A stretch of DNA of 64,000 nt. Origin: an uncultured Acidobacteriaceae bacterium. Its GTDB lineage: Bacteria > Acidobacteriota > Terriglobia > Terriglobales > Acidobacteriaceae. Below, in pieces: positions 43,238 to 51,169 of this stretch. Below the pieces are notes generated by a model. That model was not told the origin of the DNA, searched no databases, and worked only from the letters and a program-made list of their open reading frames with translations. Location of the stretch: NCBI GenBank assembly GCA_937879855.1, contig CALFMO010000009.1, positions 1 through 64,000 of the forward strand, written 5' to 3'. Made by a program: the position numbers and the translations under genes. Position 1 is the first letter of the stretch; the number at the start of each line of letters is the position of its first letter.

Positions 43238-45172
43238 ATGGGAAAAATTATCGGGATTGACTTAGGAACCACCAATTCTTGTGTGGCAGTCATGGAGGGC
43301 GGCGAGCCCAAAGTGATTCCCAACGAGGAAGGAGGGCGAACCACGCCCTCAGTGGTTGGCTTCACAAAAACAGGCGAGCGGTTGGTAGGACAGGTCGCAA
43401 AGCGGCAGGCCATTACCAATCCGGAGAACACGGTTTACTCGATCAAGCGCTTCATGGGACGCCGCTACAACGAAGTAAGTGAAGAGATCAAGATGGTGCC
43501 CTACAAGGTCGTGCAGTCGGGCGACCATGTCGCCGTCATGGCGCAGGGCAAGGAGTACACGCCGCCGCAGGTGTCGGCGATGATTCTGCAAAAGCTGAAG
43601 AAGGCCGCAGAAGACTATCTCGGCGAGAAAGTCACCGAGGCTGTCATTACCGTGCCCGCCTACTTTAATGATGCCCAGCGGCAGGCGACCAAAGACGCCG
43701 GGCAGATTGCCGGACTGGAAGTAAAGCGCATTATCAACGAGCCGACGGCAGCCGCGCTTGCCTACGGACTCGACAAAGGCAAGGACGAAACCATCGCTGT
43801 ATACGACTTCGGCGGCGGCACCTTTGATATTTCGATTCTGGAAGTCGGCGAAGGCGTAATCGAAGTCAAGGCTACCAACGGCGACACGCACCTGGGCGGC
43901 GACAACCTCGACCAGCGCATTGTTGACTGGCTCATCGACGAATTCAAGAAGGACGAAGGCCTCGACCTGCGTGGCAAGGGCAACGAGATGGCACTGCAAC
44001 GTCTGCGTGACGCGGCAGAGCGGGCCAAGATCGAGCTCTCGACCACCATGGAGCACGAGATCAATCTGCCGTTTATCACGGCCGATGCCAGCGGGCCGAA
44101 GCACCTGGTGAAGAAGCTCACCCGGGCCAAGCTCGAGGGCATGGTGGAAGACATCATCCAGCGCTCGGTCGGTCCGTGCAAGCAGTGCATGAAAGATGCC
44201 GGTGTGGATGCCAGCAAGATCAACGAAGTCGTGCTGGTCGGCGGACAGACCCGCATGCCGCGCATCCAGCAGTTGGTGAAAGAGTTGTTCGGACGCGAAG
44301 GCCATAAGGGCGTGAATCCCGACGAAGTGGTCGCGGTTGGCGCTGCAATTCAGGGTGGCGTGCTGGGCGGCGAAGTGAAGGATCTGCTGCTGCTTGACGT
44401 GACTCCGCTTTCGCTGGCGATCGAAACGCTGGGCGGAGTGGCGACGCCGATGATCCCGCGCAACACCACGATTCCGACCAAAAAGACGGAGACGTTCTCG
44501 ACCGCGGCCGACAGCCAGACCTCGGTTGAAGTCCATGTGCTGCAGGGCGAGCGGCCAATGGCGTCGCAGAACCGGACTCTGGGCAAGTTCCATTTGACCG
44601 GGATTCCACCGGCTCCGCGGGGCGTGCCGCAGATTGAAGTGACGTTCGACATCGACGCCAACGGCATCCTGAACGTGACCGCCAAAGATATGGCCACGCA
44701 AAAGGATCAGAAGATTACGATCACGTCGTCTTCCGGGTTGTCGAAGGAAGAGGTCGAGCGCATGGCCAAGGAAGCCGACGCACATGCGGCGGAAGACAAG
44801 GCAGCGCGCGAGGTGATCGATGCCAAGAACCAGCTCGACAGCATGGTCTACAACATCGAGAAAATGCTGCGCGAGCAGGGCGACAAGATCTCCGGCTCGG
44901 AGCGCGGAGATGTTGAAAATGCCGTGGCCGATGCCAAGAAGGCGCTCGAGTCGAACGACAAGTCGACCATGGACAAGGCCCGCGAGAAGCTAACCGCAGC
45001 CTCGCACAAGCTGGCCGAACAGATGTACAAGGCCGCGCAACCAGCGGCAGGAGCAAGTGCTGGACCGACGCCGGGAGCAACCGCTGGCGGCGAGGCCGGC
45101 AACGGTCAGGGTCAGAAGAAAGACGAAGGCGTCATCGACGCCGAGTACGTGGACGTAGAAGACAAGAAGTAA
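43238..45172 (+). CDS. dnaK: Chaperone DnaK (Hsp70)
   Basis: 644 residues. The actin-like ATPase motifs are complete: IIGIDLGTTNSCVAVMEGG, PAYFNDAQRQATKDAG, DFGGGTFDISILEVG and VVLVGGQTRMPRIQ. The substrate-binding domain follows and the Gly/Ala-rich tail ends EYVDVEDKK. AGGAGGAG precedes the ATG. It folds nascent and stress-damaged proteins with DnaJ and GrpE; grpE is not in the window. Two small unknown genes separate dnaK from dnaJ. Confidence 0.98.
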   Translation: MGKIIGIDLGTTNSCVAVMEGGEPKVIPNEEGGRTTPSVVGFTKTGERLVGQVAKRQAITNPENTVYSIKRFMGRRYNEVSEEIKMVPYKVVQSGDHVAVMAQGKEYTPPQVSAMILQKLKKAAEDYLGEKVTEAVITVPAYFNDAQRQATKDAGQIAGLEVKRIINEPTAAALAYGLDKGKDETIAVYDFGGGTFDISILEVGEGVIEVKATNGDTHLGGDNLDQRIVDWLIDEFKKDEGLDLRGKGNEMALQRLRDAAERAKIELSTTMEHEINLPFITADASGPKHLVKKLTRAKLEGMVEDIIQRSVGPCKQCMKDAGVDASKINEVVLVGGQTRMPRIQQLVKELFGREGHKGVNPDEVVAVGAAIQGGVLGGEVKDLLLLDVTPLSLAIETLGGVATPMIPRNTTIPTKKTETFSTAADSQTSVEVHVLQGERPMASQNRTLGKFHLTGIPPAPRGVPQIEVTFDIDANGILNVTAKDMATQKDQKITITSSSGLSKEEVERMAKEADAHAAEDKAAREVIDAKNQLDSMVYNIEKMLREQGDKISGSERGDVENAVADAKKALESNDKSTMDKAREKLTAASHKLAEQMYKAAQPAAGASAGPTPGATAGGEAGNGQGQKKDEGVIDAEYVDVEDKK

Positions 45173-45176
45173 GTGG

Positions 45177-45512
45177 ATGCCAAAGAAGCGCAATGACGGG
45201 GCTGTCCGCAACGGGCGGCCCCGTCGGCTTCAAAGGTTCAAACTGGGGGATCGGGTACGAATACTCGACATCTCAGCCGATTTGAAGGAGACAAATTACG
45301 ATCTTAAGAGTGCGGAAGCTCGGGAAATGCGGACTGCCGAGCTCTTTCGATTTTGTGTTGGGCGCGTTTTTACAGTTCAAGGGTTTGACCGTTACGGAAA
45401 CGTCGAGTTGCATGTGGGTGACAGTTTAGCCGTAAGAGAGAAATTTGGAAGGTGGCATTCAATTTGGTGCGAGCCGGGGTTTCTGAAGCTCGCAGACAAA
45501 AAGAGCCGCTAG
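45177..45512 (+). CDS. Unknown small protein between dnaK and dnaJ
   Basis: 111 residues from the ATG at 45177, 4 bases after the dnaK stop, so likely translationally coupled. A basic start (PKKRNDGAVRNGRPRRLQRF) leads into a beta-rich part with GDRVRILDISADLKE, GRVFTVQGFDRYGNVELHVG and WCEPGFLKLADKKS. It resembles an SH3-like or KOW-type small barrel; no family is assigned. Its position suggests a heat-shock-linked role, an inference only. Confidence 0.6.
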   Translation: MPKKRNDGAVRNGRPRRLQRFKLGDRVRILDISADLKETNYDLKSAEAREMRTAELFRFCVGRVFTVQGFDRYGNVELHVGDSLAVREKFGRWHSIWCEPGFLKLADKKSR

Positions 45513-45526
45513 CTGGGGAGGGTCGA

Positions 45527-45709
45527 GTGGAGTTTCAGGTCAATGGTGAAACATATTTTCTGAGCCTTGCCGAAGATGAGAGGCGTTGGCTCGTTATGGT
45601 AGAGACTGATCGCGGAGCGCGGCCGGTCCCGGTCTATGAGGACATGCCGGAGTTCGAGGATTTGAAGTTAGTCATCGAAGATAAAGAACGGCGGAAGATT
45701 GTGAATTAA
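45527..45709 (+). CDS. Very small acidic protein between dnaK and dnaJ
   Basis: 60 residues from a GTG at 45527 behind GGGGAGGG with 4 bases of spacing, which decides the start. The N-terminal FQVNGETYFLSLAEDERRWL and the acidic tail DLKLVIEDKERRKIVN give a compact strand-rich fold. No known family. It follows the 45177 gene by 14 bases, and dnaJ follows 36 bases later. Confidence 0.6.
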   Translation: MEFQVNGETYFLSLAEDERRWLVMVETDRGARPVPVYEDMPEFEDLKLVIEDKERRKIVN

Positions 45710-45745
45710 ACTCGGGTCGCCTCGATTCGAGTTGGATTGCGCGCA

Positions 45746-46993
45746 ATGGCAACCACAACCAAGAAGGACTACTACGAAATCCTGGGCGTGAAAAAGTCGG
45801 CCTCGGCCGACGACATCCGCAAGGCGTTCCGCAAGCTGGCGCGCAAGTATCATCCCGACGTCAATCCCGGGGACAAGTCTGCCGAGGAGAAGTTCAAGGC
45901 GCTCTCCGAAGCCAACGACGTTCTGAGCGATCCTAAGAAACGCAAAATCTACGATCAGGTTGGTTTCTACTCAGACAACATTGACCCGGCGACGGCGGAG
46001 GCTTATGCGCGGGCGGGCGCCGGCGGTGGAGCAGATGCCGGCGGCGGATTTCCTGGAGGCTTCCCAGGCGGCGCGCAGGAAGGTCGTGGAGTTCCTTTCG
46101 ATTTTGACGGATTCGATTTTTCAGACCTGATCGATAACGCGCAGCGCGGGCGCAAGCGTGGCGGAGGGGCCGGTGGCGGCTTCCGCGATATTTTCGGCTC
46201 CATCTTCGGCGGAGGCCAGGGCGCCGGCCGAGCCGCCGAGGAAGGTCCCGAACCCGGTACTGATCTCGAATATCAGGTTAACGTTCCTTTCTGGACCGCG
46301 ATCCGCGGCGGCGTTATGCGGCTCAACATAACGCGCCAGGACGTTTGCTCGACTTGTCACGGGCAGGGTTTTCTCGAGGCCCCGGGCAAATGTCCGGAGT
46401 GCAATGGAACCGGGCAGATCACTCAGACCGGCGGACGGATGAAGTTCAACGTTCAGTGTCCGCGGTGCCACGGAACCGGCAAGAATCTGACGACGTGCCC
46501 CACCTGCCACGGCGTAGGCACCGTCGCGAAGACCGAACCGCTCGAAGTGCGCATCAAAGCAGGCACGCGCGATGGACAGCGCATTCGCGTTCCTGGCAAG
46601 GGCAATGCCGGGGCACACGGGGGACCAACTGGCGATCTCTATGCCATCATCCGAACCGAAGAGCATCCGACTTTCCACCGCGATGGCGATGACATCTACT
46701 TGACCGTTCCCGTAAGCGCGACCGAAGCCGCTCTGGGAGCGAAGATCGAAGTTCCCACGATTGACGGCCGGGCGCTGCTGAAGATTCCTCCCGGCACACA
46801 ATCCGGTCAGAAGCTGCGCCTACGCGAAAAGGGCGTGCCCTCAGCCACGAAAGAAGGCGTGCGCGGAGATGAAATCGTCGAGATCAAGATCACCGTGTCC
46901 ATGCCGCGCGACGAGCGCACGAAAGAACTGCTCCGCGAACTGGCGAAGCTGAACCCCGAAGATCCCCGCGCCGAATTGTGGGCCAAGGTCTAA
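45746..46993 (+). CDS. dnaJ: Chaperone DnaJ (Hsp40)
   Basis: 415 residues from the ATG at 45746. The J domain has KDYYEILGVKKSASADD, HPD (in KYHPDVNPG) and SDPKKRKIYD. A long Gly-rich linker (about 95-155) is followed by the four zinc CxxCxGxG modules: CSTCHGQG, CPECNGTG, CPRCHGTG, CPTCHGVG, then the C-terminal substrate-binding barrels. It stimulates DnaK ATPase. Confidence 0.96.
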   Translation: MATTTKKDYYEILGVKKSASADDIRKAFRKLARKYHPDVNPGDKSAEEKFKALSEANDVLSDPKKRKIYDQVGFYSDNIDPATAEAYARAGAGGGADAGGGFPGGFPGGAQEGRGVPFDFDGFDFSDLIDNAQRGRKRGGGAGGGFRDIFGSIFGGGQGAGRAAEEGPEPGTDLEYQVNVPFWTAIRGGVMRLNITRQDVCSTCHGQGFLEAPGKCPECNGTGQITQTGGRMKFNVQCPRCHGTGKNLTTCPTCHGVGTVAKTEPLEVRIKAGTRDGQRIRVPGKGNAGAHGGPTGDLYAIIRTEEHPTFHRDGDDIYLTVPVSATEAALGAKIEVPTIDGRALLKIPPGTQSGQKLRLREKGVPSATKEGVRGDEIVEIKITVSMPRDERTKELLRELAKLNPEDPRAELWAKV

Positions 46994-47004
46994 CTCCAAC
47001 TAAA

Positions 47005-47050
47005 AACTGTCATCCTGAGGCCCGCGCTTTGCGGACCGAAGGACCTTGGA
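47005..47050. repeat. Dispersed CATCCTGAG repeat (family B)
   Basis: TGTCATCCTGAGGCCCGC followed by GCGGACCGAAGGACCTTG: a hairpin-forming member of the family at 48134, 50998, 54426, 57788 and 59385. Confidence 0.6.
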
Positions 47051-47134
47051 AATTGCTGAGGGCGAGGCGCTGCCGTTAAGTTACAGCGCTTGTTCGGATA
47101 TGCCTCAGGATGTTGCTCCAGTCATTTAGATTGC

Positions 47135-47170
47135 TTGACTTAGTCAACTATATTGGGAAATACTTTCCCA
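47135..47170 (+). promoter_or_regulatory. Two adjacent operator-like palindromes upstream of the MarR-GNAT gene
   Basis: TTGACTTAGTCAA (47135-47147) is a perfect inverted repeat, and TGGGAAATACTTTCCCA (47154-47170) is a perfect 7-3-7 inverted repeat ending two bases before the ATG at 47172. The arrangement fits autorepression by the MarR domain. The second palindrome resembles GGAAAATATTTTCC upstream of sucC. Confidence 0.45.
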
Positions 47171-47171
47171 C

Positions 47172-48116
47172 ATGCACCAGCACTCGAGCCTGTTGGACAC
47201 GCCCGAGCACCTGGCGGCCGTGCGGCGATTTAACCGCTTCTATACTCGCCAGATCGGGCTGCTGGAGGAAGGGTTGCTGGACAGCAAGTTTTCGTTGACG
47301 CAGGGGCGAATCCTATACGAGATGGCCCAGCGCGCACAGACGACGGCGGTCGAACTCCGTAAAGATCTCGGCCTGGATGCCGGCTACCTCAGCCGCATTC
47401 TGACCAGCTTTCAAAAAGTTGGGCTGATTGAAAGGACAGAATCTCCAAACGACGCCCGCCGGGCCCTGGTATCCCTAACCCGGAAGGGTCGCAAGGCATT
47501 CGAGCCGCTCAACGCGCGCTCGAACGAGCAGGTGGTGCAAATGATGGGCAAGCTGGCGCAAGCGAAGCAAGCCGAACTCGTCCAGGCTATGCGGACCATC
47601 GAATCTCTGCTCTCGCCCGAGAGCGAACGCCTGACGTCTTACGTCCTGCGACCGCACCGCCCCGGCGACATGGGCTGGGTCGTTCAAAGGCACGGCCTTC
47701 TCTATTACCAGGAATACGGCTACGACGAACGCTTCGAGGCCCTAGTAGCCGGAATCGTCGCGGAGTTCGTTGAAAAATTCGATCCTTCGCACGACCGCTG
47801 CTGGATCGCCGAGAAAGACGGGGAGAACGTCGGGTCGGTCTTCGTGGTAAAGAAGTCGCAATTAGCGGCCAAGCTTCGCCTTCTGCTGGTGGAACCTTCC
47901 GCGCGTGGGTTGGGAATTGGTAAACGGCTGGTCGCCGAATGTGTCCGGTTTGCGAGGGATGCAGGCTACAAGAAAATGATGCTGTGGACGCAAAGCGAAC
48001 TCACAGCCGCCCGTCGCATCTACGAGAATGCCGGATTCAAATTGGGGGGCCGGGAGAAGCACCAGAGCTGGAGCCGCAAGGATCTGGTCGCGGAGACCTG
48101 GCAACTGAAGCTGTGA
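47172..48116 (+). CDS. MarR-type regulator fused to a GNAT acetyltransferase
   Basis: 314 residues. Residues about 15-150 form a MarR winged helix (LTQGRILYEMAQRAQTTAVE, LGLDAGYLSRILTSFQKVGL, DARRALVSLTRKGRKAFEPL). Residues about 155-314 form a GNAT domain with a DMGWVVQRHGLLYYQEYGYD N-terminus, the acetyl-CoA loop RGLGIGKRLVAECVRFARDA and the LWTQSELTAARRIYENAGF end. This MarR/GNAT architecture is widespread and often unexplained. The acetylation substrate is unknown; the palindromes upstream point to autoregulation. Confidence 0.88.
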   Translation: MHQHSSLLDTPEHLAAVRRFNRFYTRQIGLLEEGLLDSKFSLTQGRILYEMAQRAQTTAVELRKDLGLDAGYLSRILTSFQKVGLIERTESPNDARRALVSLTRKGRKAFEPLNARSNEQVVQMMGKLAQAKQAELVQAMRTIESLLSPESERLTSYVLRPHRPGDMGWVVQRHGLLYYQEYGYDERFEALVAGIVAEFVEKFDPSHDRCWIAEKDGENVGSVFVVKKSQLAAKLRLLLVEPSARGLGIGKRLVAECVRFARDAGYKKMMLWTQSELTAARRIYENAGFKLGGREKHQSWSRKDLVAETWQLKL

Positions 48117-48133
48117 GCGCCTGACTTCCTCCT

Positions 48134-48256
48134 CTTGTCATCCTGAGCGCGCATTTTGCCCGAAGGACCTATATGACCTGCTCGTGCAGAGGTGCTCCCG
48201 ACAAACTACAGAGGTCCCTCGGCCCGCAAAGAACGCGGTCCTCAGGATGACAGGGC
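48134..48256. repeat. Family B repeat pair, inverted
   Basis: TGTCATCCTGAGCGCGCATT then CCGAAGGACC; farther on GAGGTCCCTCGG and CCTCAGGATGACAGG. The two outer ends are inverted copies of TGTCATCCTGAG, so the pair could fold into one 120-base hairpin. The rest of the 393-base spacer to the permease gene is A/T-rich in part and shows no RNA motif I recognise. Confidence 0.6.
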
Positions 48257-48509
48257 CGGAGAAATGCAAAAGATGGTGCTCCGTATCCGCAACTCGGTAC
48301 TCATTACTCCCGTACTCCGCAGTTGCTTACTAAATTTGTTAAGAATCTTCAAAAAAATCTTGCATCTGTGGAAATTTCCCGTAATCTCAAAATTGCGAAC
48401 TAACTTCGCCGAAATGCCCGGGAAATCGCACGATTCCGGGAGCCGCGACACAGACCTCAAGGGAGACGCGGTGGTGAGAGTGAGTCGCTTGAGGAGGAAG
48501 CCATAGAAA

Positions 48510-49922
48510 TTGGCAACAGCTAGCGCCCCGCGTCGACAATTCAAAAATTCCCAGCCTCTCGCCGTCGTACCTAGCCGGAAAAAATTCGTTCGCCTCACGC
48601 TTTGGCCTCTGGTTGCCGCCACCTTTTTTATGGTATCGGGTGGAACCTATGGCACCGAAGATATCGTGCATGGCGCCGGTTACGGACGCGCCATCCTGAT
48701 TCTGCTGCTCACCCCGCTGCTCTGGAGCCTGCCAACGGCTTTTATGATCGGCGAGCTTTCCAGCGCTTTGCCCTGTGAGGGCGGCTATTACGCGTGGGTA
48801 CGCCGCGCCATGGGCAACTTCTGGGGATTTCAGGAAGCCTGGCTCTCGCTGGCTGCGTCCATCTTCGATATGGCGATTTATCCCACGCTGTTCGTGGTCT
48901 ATCTCACCCGTATGTTCCCCTGGTTTCACCAGGGCAATCGCGGATGGTTGGTGGCGCTGGCCGTGGTGATTGCCTGTGCGCTGATGAACATTGCCGGAGT
49001 GAAAGTCGTCTCCCTCACTTCCCTATGGCTATTTGTGGCTCTGTCGGCGCCGTTCATCGCCATCGTGCTGATCGCGCCATTCAAGCTCGGGGCACTGGTC
49101 AACGCCGTGACCAAGCCGACTACTTCAACCGTCGATATTCTAGGCGGATTGCTCATCTGCATGTGGAACTACATGGGATGGGACAACGCCTCGACCATCG
49201 CGACCGAAGTGGAGCATCCGCAGCGGACTTATCCCCGCGCGATGCTGGTAGCCGTCTGCATTGTGGCTGTGAGTTATGTGCTGCCGTTCGCAGCGATGTG
49301 GATGACTGGCCTGAAGGCCACGGCGTGGGAAACAGGTTCGTGGGCCGACAACGCAGCGTTGATCGGTGGTCCTCTTCTGCGTATCGGCATCGTGCTGGGC
49401 GGCATGATGAGCGCCTTCGGCATGTTCAACGCGCTGGTGATGAGCTATTCGCGTCTGCCGCTGGCAATGGCGCAGGATGGCATGCTCCCCGGAATCTTTG
49501 CCAAGCAGCAAAAGAAATCGCGCGCGCCGTGGGTGGCGATTATCGCGTTGGCCATTGGATGGGGAATGTGCCTTGGGCTAGGCTTTGCACGCCTGGTCAC
49601 GCTCGACATTCTTCTATATGGCGCGAGCCTCGTGCTGGAGTTCATCGCGCTGGCCGTGCTGCGCTTCCGCGAACCGGAACTCGCTCGTCCATTCCGCGTG
49701 CCCGGCGGACCGTTTGGAGCGATCGCCATCGGCATTCCACCGACGCTGCTGCTGATTTTTTCAGTGATCCGGAGCGAACATGAGCGGATTTGGAATATGA
49801 GTTCGTTCAGCTTCGGGGCAATGATGATCGCGGCAGGATTTGTCGCGTACTTCGTCAATCACGCTCTCAAGCCGGCAGGCTGGACTGCGACGCGCGACGA
49901 AAAGCCAGAGCCCGCAGCCTGA
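48510..49922 (+). CDS. Amino acid/polyamine permease (APC superfamily)
   Basis: 470 residues from a TTG at 48510, chosen for GAGGAGGAAG 9-10 bases upstream and no better start. Twelve hydrophobic helices are visible; helix 1 holds the broken-helix region ATFFMVSGGTYGTEDIVHGA, and helix 6 VDILGGLLICMWNYMGWDNA. These are the APC substrate-site segments. The long cytoplasmic N-terminus is basic. Substrate not predictable. Confidence 0.88.
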   Translation: MATASAPRRQFKNSQPLAVVPSRKKFVRLTLWPLVAATFFMVSGGTYGTEDIVHGAGYGRAILILLLTPLLWSLPTAFMIGELSSALPCEGGYYAWVRRAMGNFWGFQEAWLSLAASIFDMAIYPTLFVVYLTRMFPWFHQGNRGWLVALAVVIACALMNIAGVKVVSLTSLWLFVALSAPFIAIVLIAPFKLGALVNAVTKPTTSTVDILGGLLICMWNYMGWDNASTIATEVEHPQRTYPRAMLVAVCIVAVSYVLPFAAMWMTGLKATAWETGSWADNAALIGGPLLRIGIVLGGMMSAFGMFNALVMSYSRLPLAMAQDGMLPGIFAKQQKKSRAPWVAIIALAIGWGMCLGLGFARLVTLDILLYGASLVLEFIALAVLRFREPELARPFRVPGGPFGAIAIGIPPTLLLIFSVIRSEHERIWNMSSFSFGAMMIAAGFVAYFVNHALKPAGWTATRDEKPEPAA

Positions 49923-49929
49923 TCAGTCT

Positions 49930-49968
49930 AAAAAAATGAGGACCGGAAAATCCCGGTCCTCTTCATCT
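49930..49968. terminator. Bidirectional Rho-independent terminator
   Basis: A 9-bp stem GAGGACCGG / CCGGTCCTC with a 6-base loop, between the permease (plus strand) and the DUF2383 gene (minus strand). On the minus strand it is followed by ATTTTTTTAGAC, a strong terminator; on the plus strand by TTCATCTTT. Confidence 0.75.
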
Positions 49969-50013
49969 TTGGAGTTTGTGTGGAACAGCCGAGGGCGGCT
50001 GTCCCAACATTGG

Positions 50014-50466
50014 CTACGCTGCCGCTTTCGCCATATCGCGCAAGCTCTTCACTTTGTCATGCGCGGCCTGCACGCTCGCGGCCTGCCGCCGGACAATCTG
50101 CGCGACATCTTCCGGCAAATCACCAGTGACCGCCTTCTGATACGCATCCTTGGCGTGGTCCTCGCCATTCTCCAGCCAAGCCAGGACGGTCTTATCATCG
50201 CCACCCAAACCGACTTTCGTGTCGATCCAGGCGCGATGCAACGATCCCACAACTGACCCGGAAACTTTCTTGTCCGGTTTGCCCAAGCGGATCAATTCCG
50301 CTTCCAGTTCGCCGGCAAAGCGAGACCGCTCCAGGCTCTGCTCATTGAAAAACGTCTTCAGATCACTGCGCTTTACCTTGGAAGCAGCCTCCTGATAGCC
50401 TTTCTGCCCGTCTTTGCAGGTTTGAATGAGTTCCTCAAGTACGCTGATCGCATTATTTTTGTCCAT
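50014..50466 (-). CDS. DUF2383-type four-helix protein
   Basis: 150 residues from the ATG at 50466, fixed by GGAGG 5 bases upstream. The sequence is helical, with NNAISVLEELIQTCKDGQKG, KRSDLKTFFNEQSLERSRFA, VGSLHRAWIDTKVGLGGDDK and ARKDAYQKAV-type repeats typical of the DUF2383/PA2169 ferritin-like family. In ferritin-like relatives a di-iron site needs conserved E/H pairs; here E residues are present but no clear HxxE pair, so metal binding is uncertain. Often stress-linked. Confidence 0.75.
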   Translation of the reverse strand: MDKNNAISVLEELIQTCKDGQKGYQEAASKVKRSDLKTFFNEQSLERSRFAGELEAELIRLGKPDKKVSGSVVGSLHRAWIDTKVGLGGDDKTVLAWLENGEDHAKDAYQKAVTGDLPEDVAQIVRRQAASVQAAHDKVKSLRDMAKAAA

Positions 50467-50587
50467 AATAGCCTCCTGAATTTTGGATGCTCTTCGACCG
50501 TTGAGGTTTGGCAGCATTCTGTCAGCGAAATTATGAAGAAATCGGATCGTGCTCTAAAATCAATCGAGAGAGTGTGTTGAGAGATCT

Positions 50588-50989
50588 ATGACCAAACGGA
50601 AATCGAAGGGGGCGTACATGATTTCCGCCGTGGCCGAAATGTATGGGATTCATCCCCAAACGCTGCGGCTCTACGAGCGCGAGGGCTTGCTCAAGCCTTC
50701 CCGGACTGAGGGCAACACTCGTCTTTACACCGACGAAGATTTGCAGCGCCTGGAATTCATCCTGTCGCTGGCCCGCGATCTCGGCGTCAACATCAGCGGC
50801 ATGGCGATCATCCTGCAAATGCGAGAGCGCATGGAAGAAATGCAGCGCCAGATCCAGGAGTTCGTGCAATACATTCAGCAGGAAGTGCTGACCCGCGCCA
50901 ACGCGGCCGCCGACCCGTCAAAGGGCGCGATTGTTCCGGTGAGACGGACGATGGTCGCACCAGTCGTGCAGCCGGGAAAAAAGAAGTAG
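50588..50989 (+). CDS. hspR: HspR-type MerR-family regulator
   Basis: 133 residues. The MerR HTH at about 10-80 reads MISAVAEMYGIHPQTLRLYE, EGLLKPSRTEGNTRLYTDED and LEFILSLARDLGVNISGMAI, the HspR subtype that represses dnaK operons in actinobacteria and others. A coiled-coil (MRERMEEMQRQIQEFVQYIQ) follows. It lies 3.6 kb from dnaJ, and a half HAIR site overlaps the dnaK promoter, so it is the likely repressor of dnaK here. Confidence 0.8.
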   Translation: MTKRKSKGAYMISAVAEMYGIHPQTLRLYEREGLLKPSRTEGNTRLYTDEDLQRLEFILSLARDLGVNISGMAIILQMRERMEEMQRQIQEFVQYIQQEVLTRANAAADPSKGAIVPVRRTMVAPVVQPGKKK

Positions 50990-50997
50990 TCCGACCT

Positions 50998-51062
50998 TGT
51001 CATCCCGAGCGTAGTCACTGCATCGCGAAGCGAAGCAGCGACGCAGTCGAAAGATTCCTACC
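50998..51062. repeat. Dispersed CATCC-GAG repeat (family B)
   Basis: TTGTCATCCCGAGCGTAGTC with a central GCGAAGCGAAGCAGCGACGCA, then AGTCGAAAGATTCC. Member of the family B set; between hspR and the HDAC-like gene. Confidence 0.6.
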
Positions 51063-51169
51063 GCAGGCCTTACCCACGACCAACACCGCGGTGTGTAAAC
51101 TGTGGCCGTCCGCGTATTATATGAAGTCCTCAGCAGTGGACTGGCCGAATGCTGAGCGCTGAGTGCTGA

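Noticed and set aside
43349..44785. 478-residue frame antisense to dnaK
   Set aside because: It is a mirror of the dnaK codon pattern; His- and Arg-rich with no known motif or start signal.
48256..48509. Possible c-di-AMP or other riboswitch upstream of the APC permease
   Set aside because: The conserved cores I know (ydaO-type, T-box, glycine) could not be matched; only general A/T content and repeats remained.
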